From NCBI GenBank assembly GCA_002030045.1, contig LQBI01000002.1, positions 62,001 to 126,000 on the forward strand: DNA of 64,000 bases, written 5' to 3'. The DNA is from Candidatus Aegiribacteria sp. MLS_C (GTDB lineage: Bacteria; Fermentibacterota; Fermentibacteria; Fermentibacterales; JCC-6). The first letter of the stretch is position 1. Every line of letters starts with the position of its first letter. The translations under genes and the position numbers were made by a program. The notes beneath the pieces are model-generated. The model worked only from the letters and a program-made list of their open reading frames with translations, was not told the origin of the DNA and did no database searches. Below, piece after piece: positions 42,415 through 50,483 of the stretch.

Positions 42415-43218
42415 ATGAAGAGAATCGGACTTATGCTGATGGTTGTCGGCGTAGTTCTTATAGCCGGCTGCGCCGGTGACGACCCCGCAGGGCCTTCGGG
42501 CACCTTCGGGGACGTATCCAACCTCCAGATCGACGAGGCCGCCTCCGCGGGCAGGGACATAGTCCTCACCTGGGATGCAGTTGATGACGCCGACGGATAC
42601 GTGGTCTACTACAGCACCGACCAGTCCACCTGGACCGAGGGCGCCGACGTCACGACCACCACAGTCACCCATACCGCCGACAGGGCCTACTACTACGCCG
42701 TGAAGGCCTACCAGGGCACCAATTTCTCGGAGAACAACTCCAACATCGTCAACACCCTCCCGGTGGACGACACGGTGACCTACACCATCTACGACAATTA
42801 CAGCCCCGACACACAGCCCAGCGGCTTCATATTCGGAGTTACGCAGGGCGGCGGCCAGACCGGAATGGCCAGCAGCACCAGCTTCGCCCAGGACATCTAC
42901 GCCTGGGACCTCAGCAAGGGCGACGAGGACGTGTGGCTGCTCTCCGGTGACTACGGCACCTACGGAAACGGCAAACCCACTATGATGCAGGAGCCTCTCG
43001 CCGCAGGATACGCCGACCCCGACGGTGATTGGTACGACGAGAGCTACAGGCTCTATACCACCGACGAAAGGGTCTTCTGCATGCTCTACGACGGTCTCTA
43101 CGCCAAGATCTACGATCTCAGCGTCACGGCCGACCCTGCCTCCGCCAACGGAACCATCGTCAGCTTCAGCTACGAGATACAGCTGCTGGACGGAGTGAGC
43201 GTCTTCACCGACAAGTAG
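42415..43218 (+). CDS. Lipoprotein with fibronectin type III domain
   Basis: The 267-aa protein has a lipoprotein signal ending in LIAGC (lipidated Cys at 19) and an FN3 domain at about residues 38-115 (VLTWDAVDDADGYVVYYS, then the YYYAVKAY strand). The remaining 150 residues are Gly/Tyr/Asp-rich and unrecognised. It is expected to be anchored in the inner or outer membrane facing the periplasm or surface. It has its own promoter at 42331 and a strong terminator directly after it, so it forms a single-gene transcript of probably high expression. Confidence 0.88.
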   Translation: MKRIGLMLMVVGVVLIAGCAGDDPAGPSGTFGDVSNLQIDEAASAGRDIVLTWDAVDDADGYVVYYSTDQSTWTEGADVTTTTVTHTADRAYYYAVKAYQGTNFSENNSNIVNTLPVDDTVTYTIYDNYSPDTQPSGFIFGVTQGGGQTGMASSTSFAQDIYAWDLSKGDEDVWLLSGDYGTYGNGKPTMMQEPLAAGYADPDGDWYDESYRLYTTDERVFCMLYDGLYAKIYDLSVTADPASANGTIVSFSYEIQLLDGVSVFTDK

Positions 43219-43240
43219 TCGGCTGGAGCGGAGAGGGACA

Positions 43241-43268
43241 GGGGGGAGCTTCGGCTCCCCCCGCTTTT
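43241..43268 (+). terminator. Intrinsic terminator with UUCG loop
   Basis: A perfect 9-bp stem (GGGGGGAGC with GCTCCCCCC, 43241-43249 and 43254-43262) closes a TTCG tetraloop and is followed by GCTTTTCG. It ends the FN3 lipoprotein transcript. Confidence 0.85.
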
Positions 43269-43283
43269 CGTATGGAGGACAGA

Positions 43284-44048
43284 ATGAGAAAGACCTCTGG
43301 AATGGCACTGGCGGCCTGCGTCATGCTGGCGGCCGGGAACCTGTCCGCCGCTCTTCCCGGAGGACTGGGCGGCGTCTTCCAGGGAATCGCCGCCATGTAC
43401 GGAGGTGACTGGGGCTTCGGAGTGATCGAGTTCTCCAGCGGCGACACCGAGACCCGGAACACAACCGCCAGCTTCGCCATGGAGATACCCCACCTCCCCC
43501 TTACCGCCTTCGGGATAGAGCTTTCCAACAGGGGGGAGATCCCTCTGGACGAGATGATAGCCAGGAACGAGTACTTCTGGGAGAGGCTCCACTGGGCCCA
43601 GCAGGGGGGCCGCGGAATGTGTATGGCCGTCATATGGAGCATGGGGGAGGGCCGGATAGCCGAGTGGCTGTCAGGAAACGGCTACTCCGGCACCGAGATC
43701 AACGGCGTAGTGCAGGACTACCCGGGATGCCCGGCCTACGACCCCAACCTCATCAGCGTGGAGGACGCCCTGGGCTTCCTCCGGATCATTCACGACAACC
43801 TGGACCAGGAGAACGTGAGGAGAATAGGTTCCAACCCGCCCTTCTCCGACCACATCGAGGAGACGCTGGGCTTCGGTGACGAGGTTTACGGCTGGATGGA
43901 CGTGTCCGAGGGCAGCAAGCACCTCTTCATGATCATCGACCGTCCCGGCGATGACGACCTGGGCATAGTGATGCTCAACAGCGGCCTGGACGACAGGTCC
44001 GACGCCGACCTGGCCTTCAGGATGCTCTACCGGGCCCTGGTCGACTAG
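43284..44048 (+). CDS. Secreted protein resembling class A beta-lactamase fold, catalytic residues absent
   Basis: The 254-aa protein has a signal peptide (cleavage near LSAALP). The order of segments follows serine beta-lactamase-like hydrolases: a helix after ASFAMEIPHLPL where SxxK would lie (Lys is replaced), a GEIPLDEMI segment, IWSMGEGRIAEWL at the SDN position, ISVEDALGFLRII before the omega-side helices, and a final YGWMDVSEGSKHLFMII plus LGIVMLNSG strand pair. The catalytic Ser-x-x-Lys and K(T/S)G are not intact, so a binding role is likelier than hydrolysis. ATG 43284 has GGAGG at a good distance. This assignment is by pattern only. Confidence 0.6.
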   Translation: MRKTSGMALAACVMLAAGNLSAALPGGLGGVFQGIAAMYGGDWGFGVIEFSSGDTETRNTTASFAMEIPHLPLTAFGIELSNRGEIPLDEMIARNEYFWERLHWAQQGGRGMCMAVIWSMGEGRIAEWLSGNGYSGTEINGVVQDYPGCPAYDPNLISVEDALGFLRIIHDNLDQENVRRIGSNPPFSDHIEETLGFGDEVYGWMDVSEGSKHLFMIIDRPGDDDLGIVMLNSGLDDRSDADLAFRMLYRALVD

Positions 44049-44063
44049 ACGGGAGAGGCTGGA

Positions 44064-44456
44064 GTGAGGGCCCTTAGGGTGCTTCGCTGCGCGGCTGCAC
44101 TGACGGTCATCTGCTGCTGCAGCGACCCCTTCGGCGCCGACCTCTCCATAACCGTCACCCATCCCCCGGCTGAGGGAGCGGAGGCCGACGGCAGCTACAT
44201 CGTACAGTGGACCCTTGAGGCCCCGGAGTACTCGGACACCGGGATACTGCTCTTCGTGGACACCGACCGGGACCCGGGGAGCGGACTGATACAGATAAGC
44301 GACACCCTGTCCGTGGAGTCGTCGGGCTACCTGTGGGACTGCTCGCTGTTCCCGGAGGCCTCGTACTACGTGCGGGCCATGATCTTCGAGGGGAGCAGGT
44401 CGGAGTCGGACTACAGCGAGGGAACGGTCGATGTGTCCCATTCGCAGGGAGACTAG
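44064..44456 (+). CDS. Small putative lipoprotein with Ig/FN3-like domain
   Basis: The 130-aa protein starts at GTG 44064 with GAGAGG upstream. Its signal LTVICCCSD ends in a plausible lipobox. The mature part has a YIVQWT strand, LFVDTDRDPGSG and YLWDCS ending in YYVRAMI, a pattern seen in bacterial Ig-like domains with a DTD-DPGSG loop. It lies 15 bases after the beta-lactamase-fold gene and 9 bases before its truncated paralogue, so all three share a transcript. Function unknown. Surface or periplasmic binding is likely. Confidence 0.75.
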   Translation: MRALRVLRCAAALTVICCCSDPFGADLSITVTHPPAEGAEADGSYIVQWTLEAPEYSDTGILLFVDTDRDPGSGLIQISDTLSVESSGYLWDCSLFPEASYYVRAMIFEGSRSESDYSEGTVDVSHSQGD

Positions 44457-44465
44457 GGGGGCGCC

Positions 44466-44936
44466 ATGCTTTGCCTTCTAATGACATGGCTCATTGCGGT
44501 CATACCGGCCATCGACGAACTGCCCGGGGGCGAGTTCGCCGCCGTTGCCGCGGACCTCTCGTCGGACAGCGTCCTGGTTTTCACCGGGGAGGGATCATAT
44601 CCCGTGGGGAAAGGGTTCCTACGCGCGGCAGGGCCCTGCACGATCACGGTCAAAGCGGCATTATCCCGCCTGGAGGGTCTCTACCGGGACGGAGAGGGGA
44701 TCGGTGGATTTCCCGCCGGCCCCGACCTGGGGGACGGGCAGGCGGCGGAAGTCGCTCCGGGATGGGAACTCTACGGCTGGGTGGATGCCGGCGAGGATCA
44801 CAAGACATTTGCCCTGATTGCGCGATCGCCCTCCGGCAGGGACATCGCGCTTGTTCTGCTGAACAGGAGGCTGTGCTGTCCCGGGAAGGCCGACCTGGCC
44901 CTGATGATGCTGTGGCGGGCGGCGGAGAGCCTGTGA
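44466..44936 (+). CDS. Short paralogue of the beta-lactamase-fold-like protein
   Basis: The 156-aa protein has an N-terminal hydrophobic signal (LCLLMTWLIAVI). Its second half aligns with the C-terminus of the 43284 gene: both have TV/SVEDAL-type helices, LYGW(V/M)D, a Lys-containing strand, L(L/M)LN and ADLA...ML.RA. The middle of the fold is absent, so it is a reduced version of the same domain. No catalytic residues are seen. It is the last gene before the OMP promoter. Confidence 0.7.
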   Translation: MLCLLMTWLIAVIPAIDELPGGEFAAVAADLSSDSVLVFTGEGSYPVGKGFLRAAGPCTITVKAALSRLEGLYRDGEGIGGFPAGPDLGDGQAAEVAPGWELYGWVDAGEDHKTFALIARSPSGRDIALVLLNRRLCCPGKADLALMMLWRAAESL

Positions 44937-44943
44937 CAGGGTC

Positions 44944-44972
44944 TTGCCACTTTCCGGGCATTGTATTAAGAT
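44944..44972 (+). promoter_or_regulatory. Candidate promoter of the outer-membrane barrel gene
   Basis: TTGCCA (44944-44949) and TAAGAT (44967-44972) are spaced by 17 bases, giving a leader of about 57 bases to ATG 45036. The region between is AT-richer than neighbouring DNA. Confidence 0.4.
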
Positions 44973-45035
44973 TGCGTTAAGTTATTCGCAGTATGGGGAT
45001 GGAATAGGCCATCCCTGACATGGAGGAGGAGAGTA

Positions 45036-45635
45036 ATGAAAAGGGTCACCACGCTGATATGCCTTCTTGCCTTCGCAGGTACGGCCGTCGCCCAGTTCTC
45101 GCTGGGCTTCAACCAGGTCGAGATACCGACATACGTCAACGTATCCGGCGGTGAACTCTGGACTGAGAACATGAACCTGCTCCGTATCGGTTCCAAGTTC
45201 TCCCCCGAGTTCCGAGTAGAGGGATACATCGGCTACATGAAGGAGACATACGAGCTGGATCCTCAGCCTGCCGCTCCCGTGGAGTACGAGGGCAGCGCCA
45301 TGGCATTCGGTGCCGGCGGCTACTATGTGATCGAGGCTCCCGCCAACACCAGCTTCAGCTTCGGCGCCAGGTTCCTTTACGGCACGACCAACATGGAGGC
45401 CGGTACCGATGAGATGGAGACCACCGCCTGGTCCCTCGATCCCCTGATGAGGATCGACTTCGCCATCCCCGGCGCCGAGAGGCTCGCCTTCTTCACCGAG
45501 TTCGGTTTCCGCTACGCCAGCGCCACCAGCACCTACACCGATGCCGGCGTCCAGGATCCCACAGACTACAAGTGGTCCGGATTCCAGACCTACGCTCCAG
45601 AGAACGTTCTGGCCGGCGCGTACTACAGCTTCTAG
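45036..45635 (+). CDS. Small outer-membrane beta-barrel protein
   Basis: The 199-aa protein has a clean signal peptide (to TAVAQF). Alternating amphipathic strands with aromatic girdles follow (SFGARFLYG, LAFFTEFGFRYAS), and the last residues AYYSF end in Phe, the Bam recognition signal. Size and strand count suggest an eight-stranded OmpW/OmpX-like barrel. It has its own promoter and a strong terminator, so it is probably abundant. GGAGGAGAG precedes ATG 45036. Ligand unknown. Confidence 0.85.
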   Translation: MKRVTTLICLLAFAGTAVAQFSLGFNQVEIPTYVNVSGGELWTENMNLLRIGSKFSPEFRVEGYIGYMKETYELDPQPAAPVEYEGSAMAFGAGGYYVIEAPANTSFSFGARFLYGTTNMEAGTDEMETTAWSLDPLMRIDFAIPGAERLAFFTEFGFRYASATSTYTDAGVQDPTDYKWSGFQTYAPENVLAGAYYSF

Positions 45636-45655
45636 AGAAGGACATATCTCTGTCG

Positions 45656-45685
45656 GGGGCACACCTTCGGGTGTGCCCCTTTTTG
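45656..45685 (+). terminator. Intrinsic terminator with UUCG loop
   Basis: A perfect 10-bp stem (GGGGCACACC with GGTGTGCCCC) closes a TTCG loop (45666-45669) and is followed by TTTTTG. It ends the OMP transcript. Confidence 0.92.
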
Positions 45686-45712
45686 TTGTATCGGGGGTCC
45701 GTGCACTATATT
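45683..45712 (+). promoter_or_regulatory. Candidate promoter of argF
   Basis: TTGTTG (45683-45688), overlapping the end of the terminator, and TATATT (45707-45712) are spaced by 18 bases. The leader to ATG 45773 is about 54 bases. No ARG box is obvious. Confidence 0.4.
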
Positions 45713-45772
45713 CCTCCCCGTTGGGTCAGCATTTCCCTCAGGTATTCGATCAAAGACGAAAGAGGTGCTTTA

Positions 45773-46714
45773 ATGGCCGTGAACTTCAGGGGGCGAAGTC
45801 TGCTCACGCTCCTGGACCTCTCCAGGGACGATGTAAGGTACCTGCTGGACGTTTCCCACCTCCTGAAGGCGGAGAGGACCGCCTTCCAGGTGCAGCAGAG
45901 GTTCCGGGGGAAGACCCTGGCCATGCTCTTCGAGAAGAGGTCCACCAGGACCAGGTGCGCCTTTGAGACCGCTTTCGGCGAGGAGGGCGGGCACCCCGTG
46001 TTCCTATCCAGCTCCGACATACAGCTTGGGGCCAAGGAGAGCATAGAGGACACCGCCAGGGTGCTGGGCAGGATGTTCGACGCCATAATGTTCAGGGGCT
46101 TCAGTCAGGAGACGGTGGAGATACTGGACGAGTACGCAGGCGTGCCGGTCTACAACGGGCTCACCGACATGTTCCACCCGACGCAGGTACTGGCGGACCT
46201 GATGACCATGGAGGAGCAGTTCGGGCAGCTGGCGGGGCTGGACTTCGTCTACGCCGGGGATGGCCGCAACAACATGGCCAACAGCCTTATGGTGGGATGC
46301 GCCCTGATGGGGGTGAACTGCACCATCCTGGCCCCGGATTCCCTGTATCCCAAATCGGAGCTCGTTGATACGGTGAAGCAGATCGCTTATGATTCCGGTT
46401 CGACCCTGAACATCACCTCCAGCAGGGAAGAGGCCATTCCCGGCGCCGACGTGGTATACACCGACGTGTGGGTGTCCATGGGCGAGGAGGAGAAGTCCGG
46501 GGAGAGGATGCAGCTCCTGTCGCCCTACAGGGTTGACGGGGACATGATGGGAATGACGGAGAATCCGGGGACCGTATTCATGCACTGCCTTCCGGCGGTG
46601 AAGGGCAACGAGGTTACCGCCGGAGTAATCGAGGGTCCCGCGTCGGTGGTCTGGGACGAGGCCGAGAACAGGAAGCATACCATCAAGGCCCTGATGGCGG
46701 CGAGCCTGCTCTAG
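45773..46714 (+). CDS. argF: Ornithine carbamoyltransferase
   Basis: The 313-aa enzyme makes citrulline from ornithine and carbamoyl phosphate. Signature residues are STRTR (carbamoyl-phosphate binding), HPTQ, the GDGRNN region and HCLP with the catalytic Cys of the ornithine site. ATG 45773 has AGAGGTG upstream. The open frame back to 45572 lies partly in the OMP gene and the terminator and is ruled out. No other arginine gene is adjacent, so the gene stands alone between an OMP gene and the exporter genes. Confidence 0.96.
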   Translation: MAVNFRGRSLLTLLDLSRDDVRYLLDVSHLLKAERTAFQVQQRFRGKTLAMLFEKRSTRTRCAFETAFGEEGGHPVFLSSSDIQLGAKESIEDTARVLGRMFDAIMFRGFSQETVEILDEYAGVPVYNGLTDMFHPTQVLADLMTMEEQFGQLAGLDFVYAGDGRNNMANSLMVGCALMGVNCTILAPDSLYPKSELVDTVKQIAYDSGSTLNITSSREEAIPGADVVYTDVWVSMGEEEKSGERMQLLSPYRVDGDMMGMTENPGTVFMHCLPAVKGNEVTAGVIEGPASVVWDEAENRKHTIKALMAASLL

Positions 46715-46762
46715 GACAGACCCGGAGTTCCCGGGACCCGGCATCACCCTGAAGGGTATACA

Positions 46763-47959
46763 ATGTCTTACTCAATGGCCCTGCTGGCATTGGTCGCCAT
46801 CGCTTCGGCACAGGAGCAGACACCGGTTCATGCGTATCCCCTCATGGACCAGGTGGACGTCAACGCCTACGTCGTAGGCCCCGGGGACGTGCTCTGGTTC
46901 TCCTTCCCCGGGACGATGCCCGGGGACACCACGGGAGGGAGCGGACCCCTGCTCCTGGAGGTGACGCCCGACGGCTACGCCGTCATGCCCTCGGTGGGGG
47001 CATGGAGGGTTTCGGGCCTGACCCTTGCCGAGGCTGCCTCCATGATCGAGAGGGGCTTCTCGTCCAGGTTCCCCGGGCTCTCGGGAATTGCCGGCCTGGC
47101 CGGGATGAGGGTCTTCCAGGCGGCCGTCACCGGCCACGTGAACGCTCCCGGAATTGTGGAGGTGACCGGCGCTGATGGTCTTGAGAAGGTGCTGGAGAAG
47201 GCCGGGGGGATAGCCTCCACCGGAAGCATGACCCGTGTCATGATAATCGGGGGTAACGATACCTCGGTGGTGGACCTGACCCGTTTCCTCCTCCGGGGTG
47301 ATGTATCCTCCAATCCACCCCTTTCGCTGGGCCAGAGGGTCCACGTGCCCGAGGCCGGGGAATTCGTGATGATGGAGGGTGCGATCCATTTCACCCAGCC
47401 GGTCTCCGCCGGTTTCGGCGGTGGTACCGAGCAGCTGGTCTGGAGCAACAGCAGAAGGGGGATGACCGAGTACATACCCGGCGAGACGGCCTCGGAGCTG
47501 GTGGCCAGGATGGGAGGTACGCAGCCCTGGGCGCTGAGGGACAGCTGCTACGTCCTAAGGGAAGGCGGCACCGTTACCGGTACTGTCATTCCGGCTCCGC
47601 TGGACGACCAGGAAACCGACCCGGTGCTCCTGCCCAACGACCTGGTGGTCTGTCCCGGCACGCCGCCGGTGGTGACCGTGAGCGGGGAGGTGACCAATCC
47701 CGGCATCTATCCCCATACAGCGGGAATGGGAGCCCTCTTCTACGTAGACCAGGCGGGAGGGTTCCTGAGGGCCGCCAGACGCTCGGGCACCAGCGTCAGG
47801 CTCCCCGAAGGAGATGAGGTGGACGCCGACGATCTCCCCTCGGTGCCGGCGGGCTCCTCTGTGAACGTTCCCAGGAAGATGATGGTGGGATGGGAGGACC
47901 CCCTTCTGATAATAACCAGCGTCGCCTCGGTCATAATAGCGTGGAAGAGCCTGGAATGA
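46763..47959 (+). CDS. Polysaccharide export protein with SLBB domains (Wza-like)
   Basis: The 398-aa protein has a signal peptide (to ASAQEQ), a Poly_export domain beginning VVGPGDVLWFSFPG, and two SLBB domains (VTGHVNAPGIVEV, then VSGEVTNPGIYPH). A C-terminal hydrophobic helix (IITSVASVIIAW) could insert in the outer membrane as in Wza. No lipobox Cys is seen. It should form the outer-membrane channel for capsule or exopolysaccharide. It overlaps the Wzz-like gene by four bases. Confidence 0.92.
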   Translation: MSYSMALLALVAIASAQEQTPVHAYPLMDQVDVNAYVVGPGDVLWFSFPGTMPGDTTGGSGPLLLEVTPDGYAVMPSVGAWRVSGLTLAEAASMIERGFSSRFPGLSGIAGLAGMRVFQAAVTGHVNAPGIVEVTGADGLEKVLEKAGGIASTGSMTRVMIIGGNDTSVVDLTRFLLRGDVSSNPPLSLGQRVHVPEAGEFVMMEGAIHFTQPVSAGFGGGTEQLVWSNSRRGMTEYIPGETASELVARMGGTQPWALRDSCYVLREGGTVTGTVIPAPLDDQETDPVLLPNDLVVCPGTPPVVTVSGEVTNPGIYPHTAGMGALFYVDQAGGFLRAARRSGTSVRLPEGDEVDADDLPSVPAGSSVNVPRKMMVGWEDPLLIITSVASVIIAWKSLE

Positions 47960-49239
47960 CAGTCCCCGGAGGCACCGATGCCCGGAATGCGGGTCAGAGG
48001 CAGCCCCTCTGGTACCTTTTCCTGCTGCTTAGGAACCGGTGGTTCCTGCTGAGGGCGCTGCTTGTGGTGATGATACCAACGGTACTGATAACGTACCTGA
48101 TGACGAAGAAGTACACAGTCACCACGGTCATAATGCCGCCGGAGGAGCAGTCCGCCTCCGGGCTCACAATAGCCGGTCTGGGACTGGCGGAGTTCGCCGG
48201 CTACTTCGGCGGGGGCATGGGCTTCTCGCTGCCCCTTATGACTACACTCTCCGATGTCTACGAGGAGATCCTGAACAGCCGTTCCCTTGTGGAGAGCGTC
48301 GTCCTCTCGACCTCCTATATTGATTCGATGGACCTCCGGGACCTCTACGAGGCCGATCCTCAGCAGGCCCTCTACTGGGGCAGGAAGATGTTCAGGGACG
48401 ACTACAGTGTGAACATCACTCCTACAGGTTTCCTCAGGATCGATTTCACCTTCCGGGACCCGGAGTACGCCGTTGATGTCTCGAGGCAGATCGTGGCGAC
48501 CCTGGACAGCATCAACAGCGAGATAACCTCCAGCCGCCTGCAGCAGGCCAGGATATTCCTGGAGCAGAGGGCCATGATGGCGGAAAGCTCCCTGATTTCC
48601 GCCGGCGATGCCATAAGGAGGTTCGAGGAGAGGTACGGACTGGTTGCCCCGGAGGAGGAGATGCTCAACTACATCTCCACCCTGGCGCAGCTGAAGACCG
48701 AGTACGCCACTCTGATGACCGAGATAACCGCCTTGCGGAGGGGCATCACCGGCGCTCCCGGCACGACCCTTCTCTTCAAGGAGAGGAGGGCGGCGGAGAT
48801 CCTTACGGTGATAGGGATGCTGGAGAGCGGCCAGCCGGCTCCGGGCTACGAGGGAATAATGCCCCCGGTCACCATGGAGGAGTTCCCCGACGTCAGCCTG
48901 GAGTACGCGATACTGAGGGCGGACTACGAGATGTCGCTTCAGATAACCAATGCCGTGAAGATCAGCCTGCAGGAGGCGGTCGCGGCGGAGTCTCGTCAGC
49001 AGACCCACATACGAGTGCTTGATCCCCCGAGGCATCCCGGCTGGAAGAGCAAGCCCAGGAAGCTGCTCATCTGGATAGAGGTATTCCTGATAGCCTTCGT
49101 CGGCCTTTTCTTCTTCCTGGTCGCCAGGGAGAACCTGCGGAGGGTGAAGCGTGAGAACCCCGCACTCTGGGAACCCTGGAGCAGGCTGATAGAGGATATT
49201 CGGAGGGAGCTGTTCTTCTGGAAGCGCCGGAAGGGCTGA
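47956..49239 (+). CDS. Wzz/GumC-type polysaccharide co-polymerase without kinase
   Basis: The 427-aa protein has a membrane helix at residues 30-50 and another near 370-390 (the pair LLVVMIPTVLITYL and FLIAFVGLFFFLVA), with a large periplasmic coiled-coil region between them. This is the Wzz layout. No tyrosine-kinase (BY-kinase) domain follows. It is expected to set chain length and bridge to the SLBB exporter upstream. ATG 47956 overlaps the exporter stop (ATGA). It converges with rsgA 10 bases away. Confidence 0.92.
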   Translation: MTVPGGTDARNAGQRQPLWYLFLLLRNRWFLLRALLVVMIPTVLITYLMTKKYTVTTVIMPPEEQSASGLTIAGLGLAEFAGYFGGGMGFSLPLMTTLSDVYEEILNSRSLVESVVLSTSYIDSMDLRDLYEADPQQALYWGRKMFRDDYSVNITPTGFLRIDFTFRDPEYAVDVSRQIVATLDSINSEITSSRLQQARIFLEQRAMMAESSLISAGDAIRRFEERYGLVAPEEEMLNYISTLAQLKTEYATLMTEITALRRGITGAPGTTLLFKERRAAEILTVIGMLESGQPAPGYEGIMPPVTMEEFPDVSLEYAILRADYEMSLQITNAVKISLQEAVAAESRQQTHIRVLDPPRHPGWKSKPRKLLIWIEVFLIAFVGLFFFLVARENLRRVKRENPALWEPWSRLIEDIRRELFFWKRRKG

Positions 49240-49249
49240 AGGCCTGCCT

Positions 49250-50113
49250 TCAGGGCCTTTCGCCGGCCTCCTCCATGAAACCCTGGTAAGCAGCGTACCT
49301 TATCGGGTGGATTTCTCCCCGTTCCACAGCATCCTTCACGGCGCATCCCGGTTCGCTCAGGTGCAGGCAGTCGCCGAATCTGCAGTCCCCCAGGAATTCA
49401 CGGAACTCGGGGAAGCAGTCCTGTATTCCGGTGGCCGGAACATGGTCTATGGAGAACATGCGCAGGCCCGGTGTGTCTATGAGGAAGGTGTCCCCGGGCA
49501 GAGGGATCATCCTGGCCGCCACCGTGGTGTGCCTTCCCTTCAGTGTATGCGGGTTCACCTCTCCTATTCGGACCTTCATGGAGGGCACGAAACTCTTCAC
49601 GATGGAGGTCTTCCCCGCTCCGGAGGGACCGGTCATCACCACTGTCATGCCGCGGATATGCTCCATCAGTTCCTCCGTCCCCTCGCCCTCGAGGGTGCTG
49701 GTGAGGAAGACACGGTAGCCGGCGCCGCCGTAGACCGAGCGGACCTCATCCAGCAGGACGCGGTCCTTCGTGTCCTCGCACAGGTCCATCTTGTTCAGGA
49801 CCACCGTGGAACTCAGCCCCATCCATTCAGAGGCCGCCAGCGCACGGCACAGGAACCCGTGGCTGAAATCGGGCTGTCTGAGCGAACACACCGCCAGAAC
49901 ACGGTCGACGTTGGCGGCGATGACCTGCGTCGTCCTGCCGAGGGGAACGGTCCTCTTCAGTTCGCTCTCCCTCGGAAGGATCTCCTCCACAACCGGGTTG
50001 TCGCCGACCATGACCGCCAGGGCCCTGTCCCCGGTCACGGGGCATGTATAATGGTAGACCTTCCCTGCGACCCTTGCCGAGAACTCCCGTCCGGAAGGAT
50101 CGATCACGGTCAC
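49250..50113 (-). CDS. rsgA: Ribosome small subunit GTPase RsgA
   Basis: The 287-aa circularly permuted GTPase assists late 30S maturation. In permuted order it shows NKMD (G4), GPSGAGKTS (G1), the switch region GRHTTVAARM (G2) and DTPG (G3), then a zinc site of CRFGDCLHLSEPGC. GTG 50113 is the only standard start in frame, but the usual OB-domain opening (RISSVARRG) continues in frame upstream to a CTG at 50164 that overlaps the previous stop, so the true start may be non-standard. It follows the ftsB/divIC-like gene. Confidence 0.93.
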   Translation of the reverse strand: MTVIDPSGREFSARVAGKVYHYTCPVTGDRALAVMVGDNPVVEEILPRESELKRTVPLGRTTQVIAANVDRVLAVCSLRQPDFSHGFLCRALAASEWMGLSSTVVLNKMDLCEDTKDRVLLDEVRSVYGGAGYRVFLTSTLEGEGTEELMEHIRGMTVVMTGPSGAGKTSIVKSFVPSMKVRIGEVNPHTLKGRHTTVAARMIPLPGDTFLIDTPGLRMFSIDHVPATGIQDCFPEFREFLGDCRFGDCLHLSEPGCAVKDAVERGEIHPIRYAAYQGFMEEAGERP

Positions 50114-50160
50114 ACCCCGCCTGGCAACCGAGGATATCCTGCACGGGAACGCACCGGAAT

Positions 50161-50478
50161 TCAGAAGGGCACCCCCGCGGACGGCGGCAGCACGAACCTG
50201 ATTATGGACTCGCCTGGTCTTCCCCAGCCGAGTATCTCCCGTACCATCCTCTCGAGATACAGCGAGTCGCTTTTCAGGCGCTCTATCTCGGACTCCAGGG
50301 AGTCTATCTCGATCCTGAGGCTGTCGATGCGGCGGGACATCAAATCCACATCGCCCCTTAGCCCTGCAAGGGCTATGAACCCGTGCCTGTTGAACACCAG
50401 TATTCCGACCACGATGACGAACACGGCAACGAGTGTTATGTAGAACGACCTCCTGTCTCCGTGTCCGGAAGTGGCCAA
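50161..50478 (-). CDS. FtsB/DivIC-like septum protein
   Basis: The 105-aa bitopic protein has one membrane helix (FYITLVAVFVIVVGILVF) followed by a coiled coil (LMSRRIDSLRIEIDSLESEI) and the YLERMVREILGWGRPGE motif typical of FtsB/DivIC next to an enolase gene. It would act in the divisome with FtsL and FtsQ. TTG 50478 starts five bases after the enolase stop, with GGGAG upstream. Linkage of eno with ftsB is common in bacteria, which supports the call. Confidence 0.88.
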   Translation of the reverse strand: MATSGHGDRRSFYITLVAVFVIVVGILVFNRHGFIALAGLRGDVDLMSRRIDSLRIEIDSLESEIERLKSDSLYLERMVREILGWGRPGESIIRFVLPPSAGVPF

Positions 50479-50483
50479 GTACT

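Noticed and set aside
43284-44048. Active beta-lactamase
   Set aside because: The SxxK, SDN and KTG motifs are not intact, so resistance activity is not supported.
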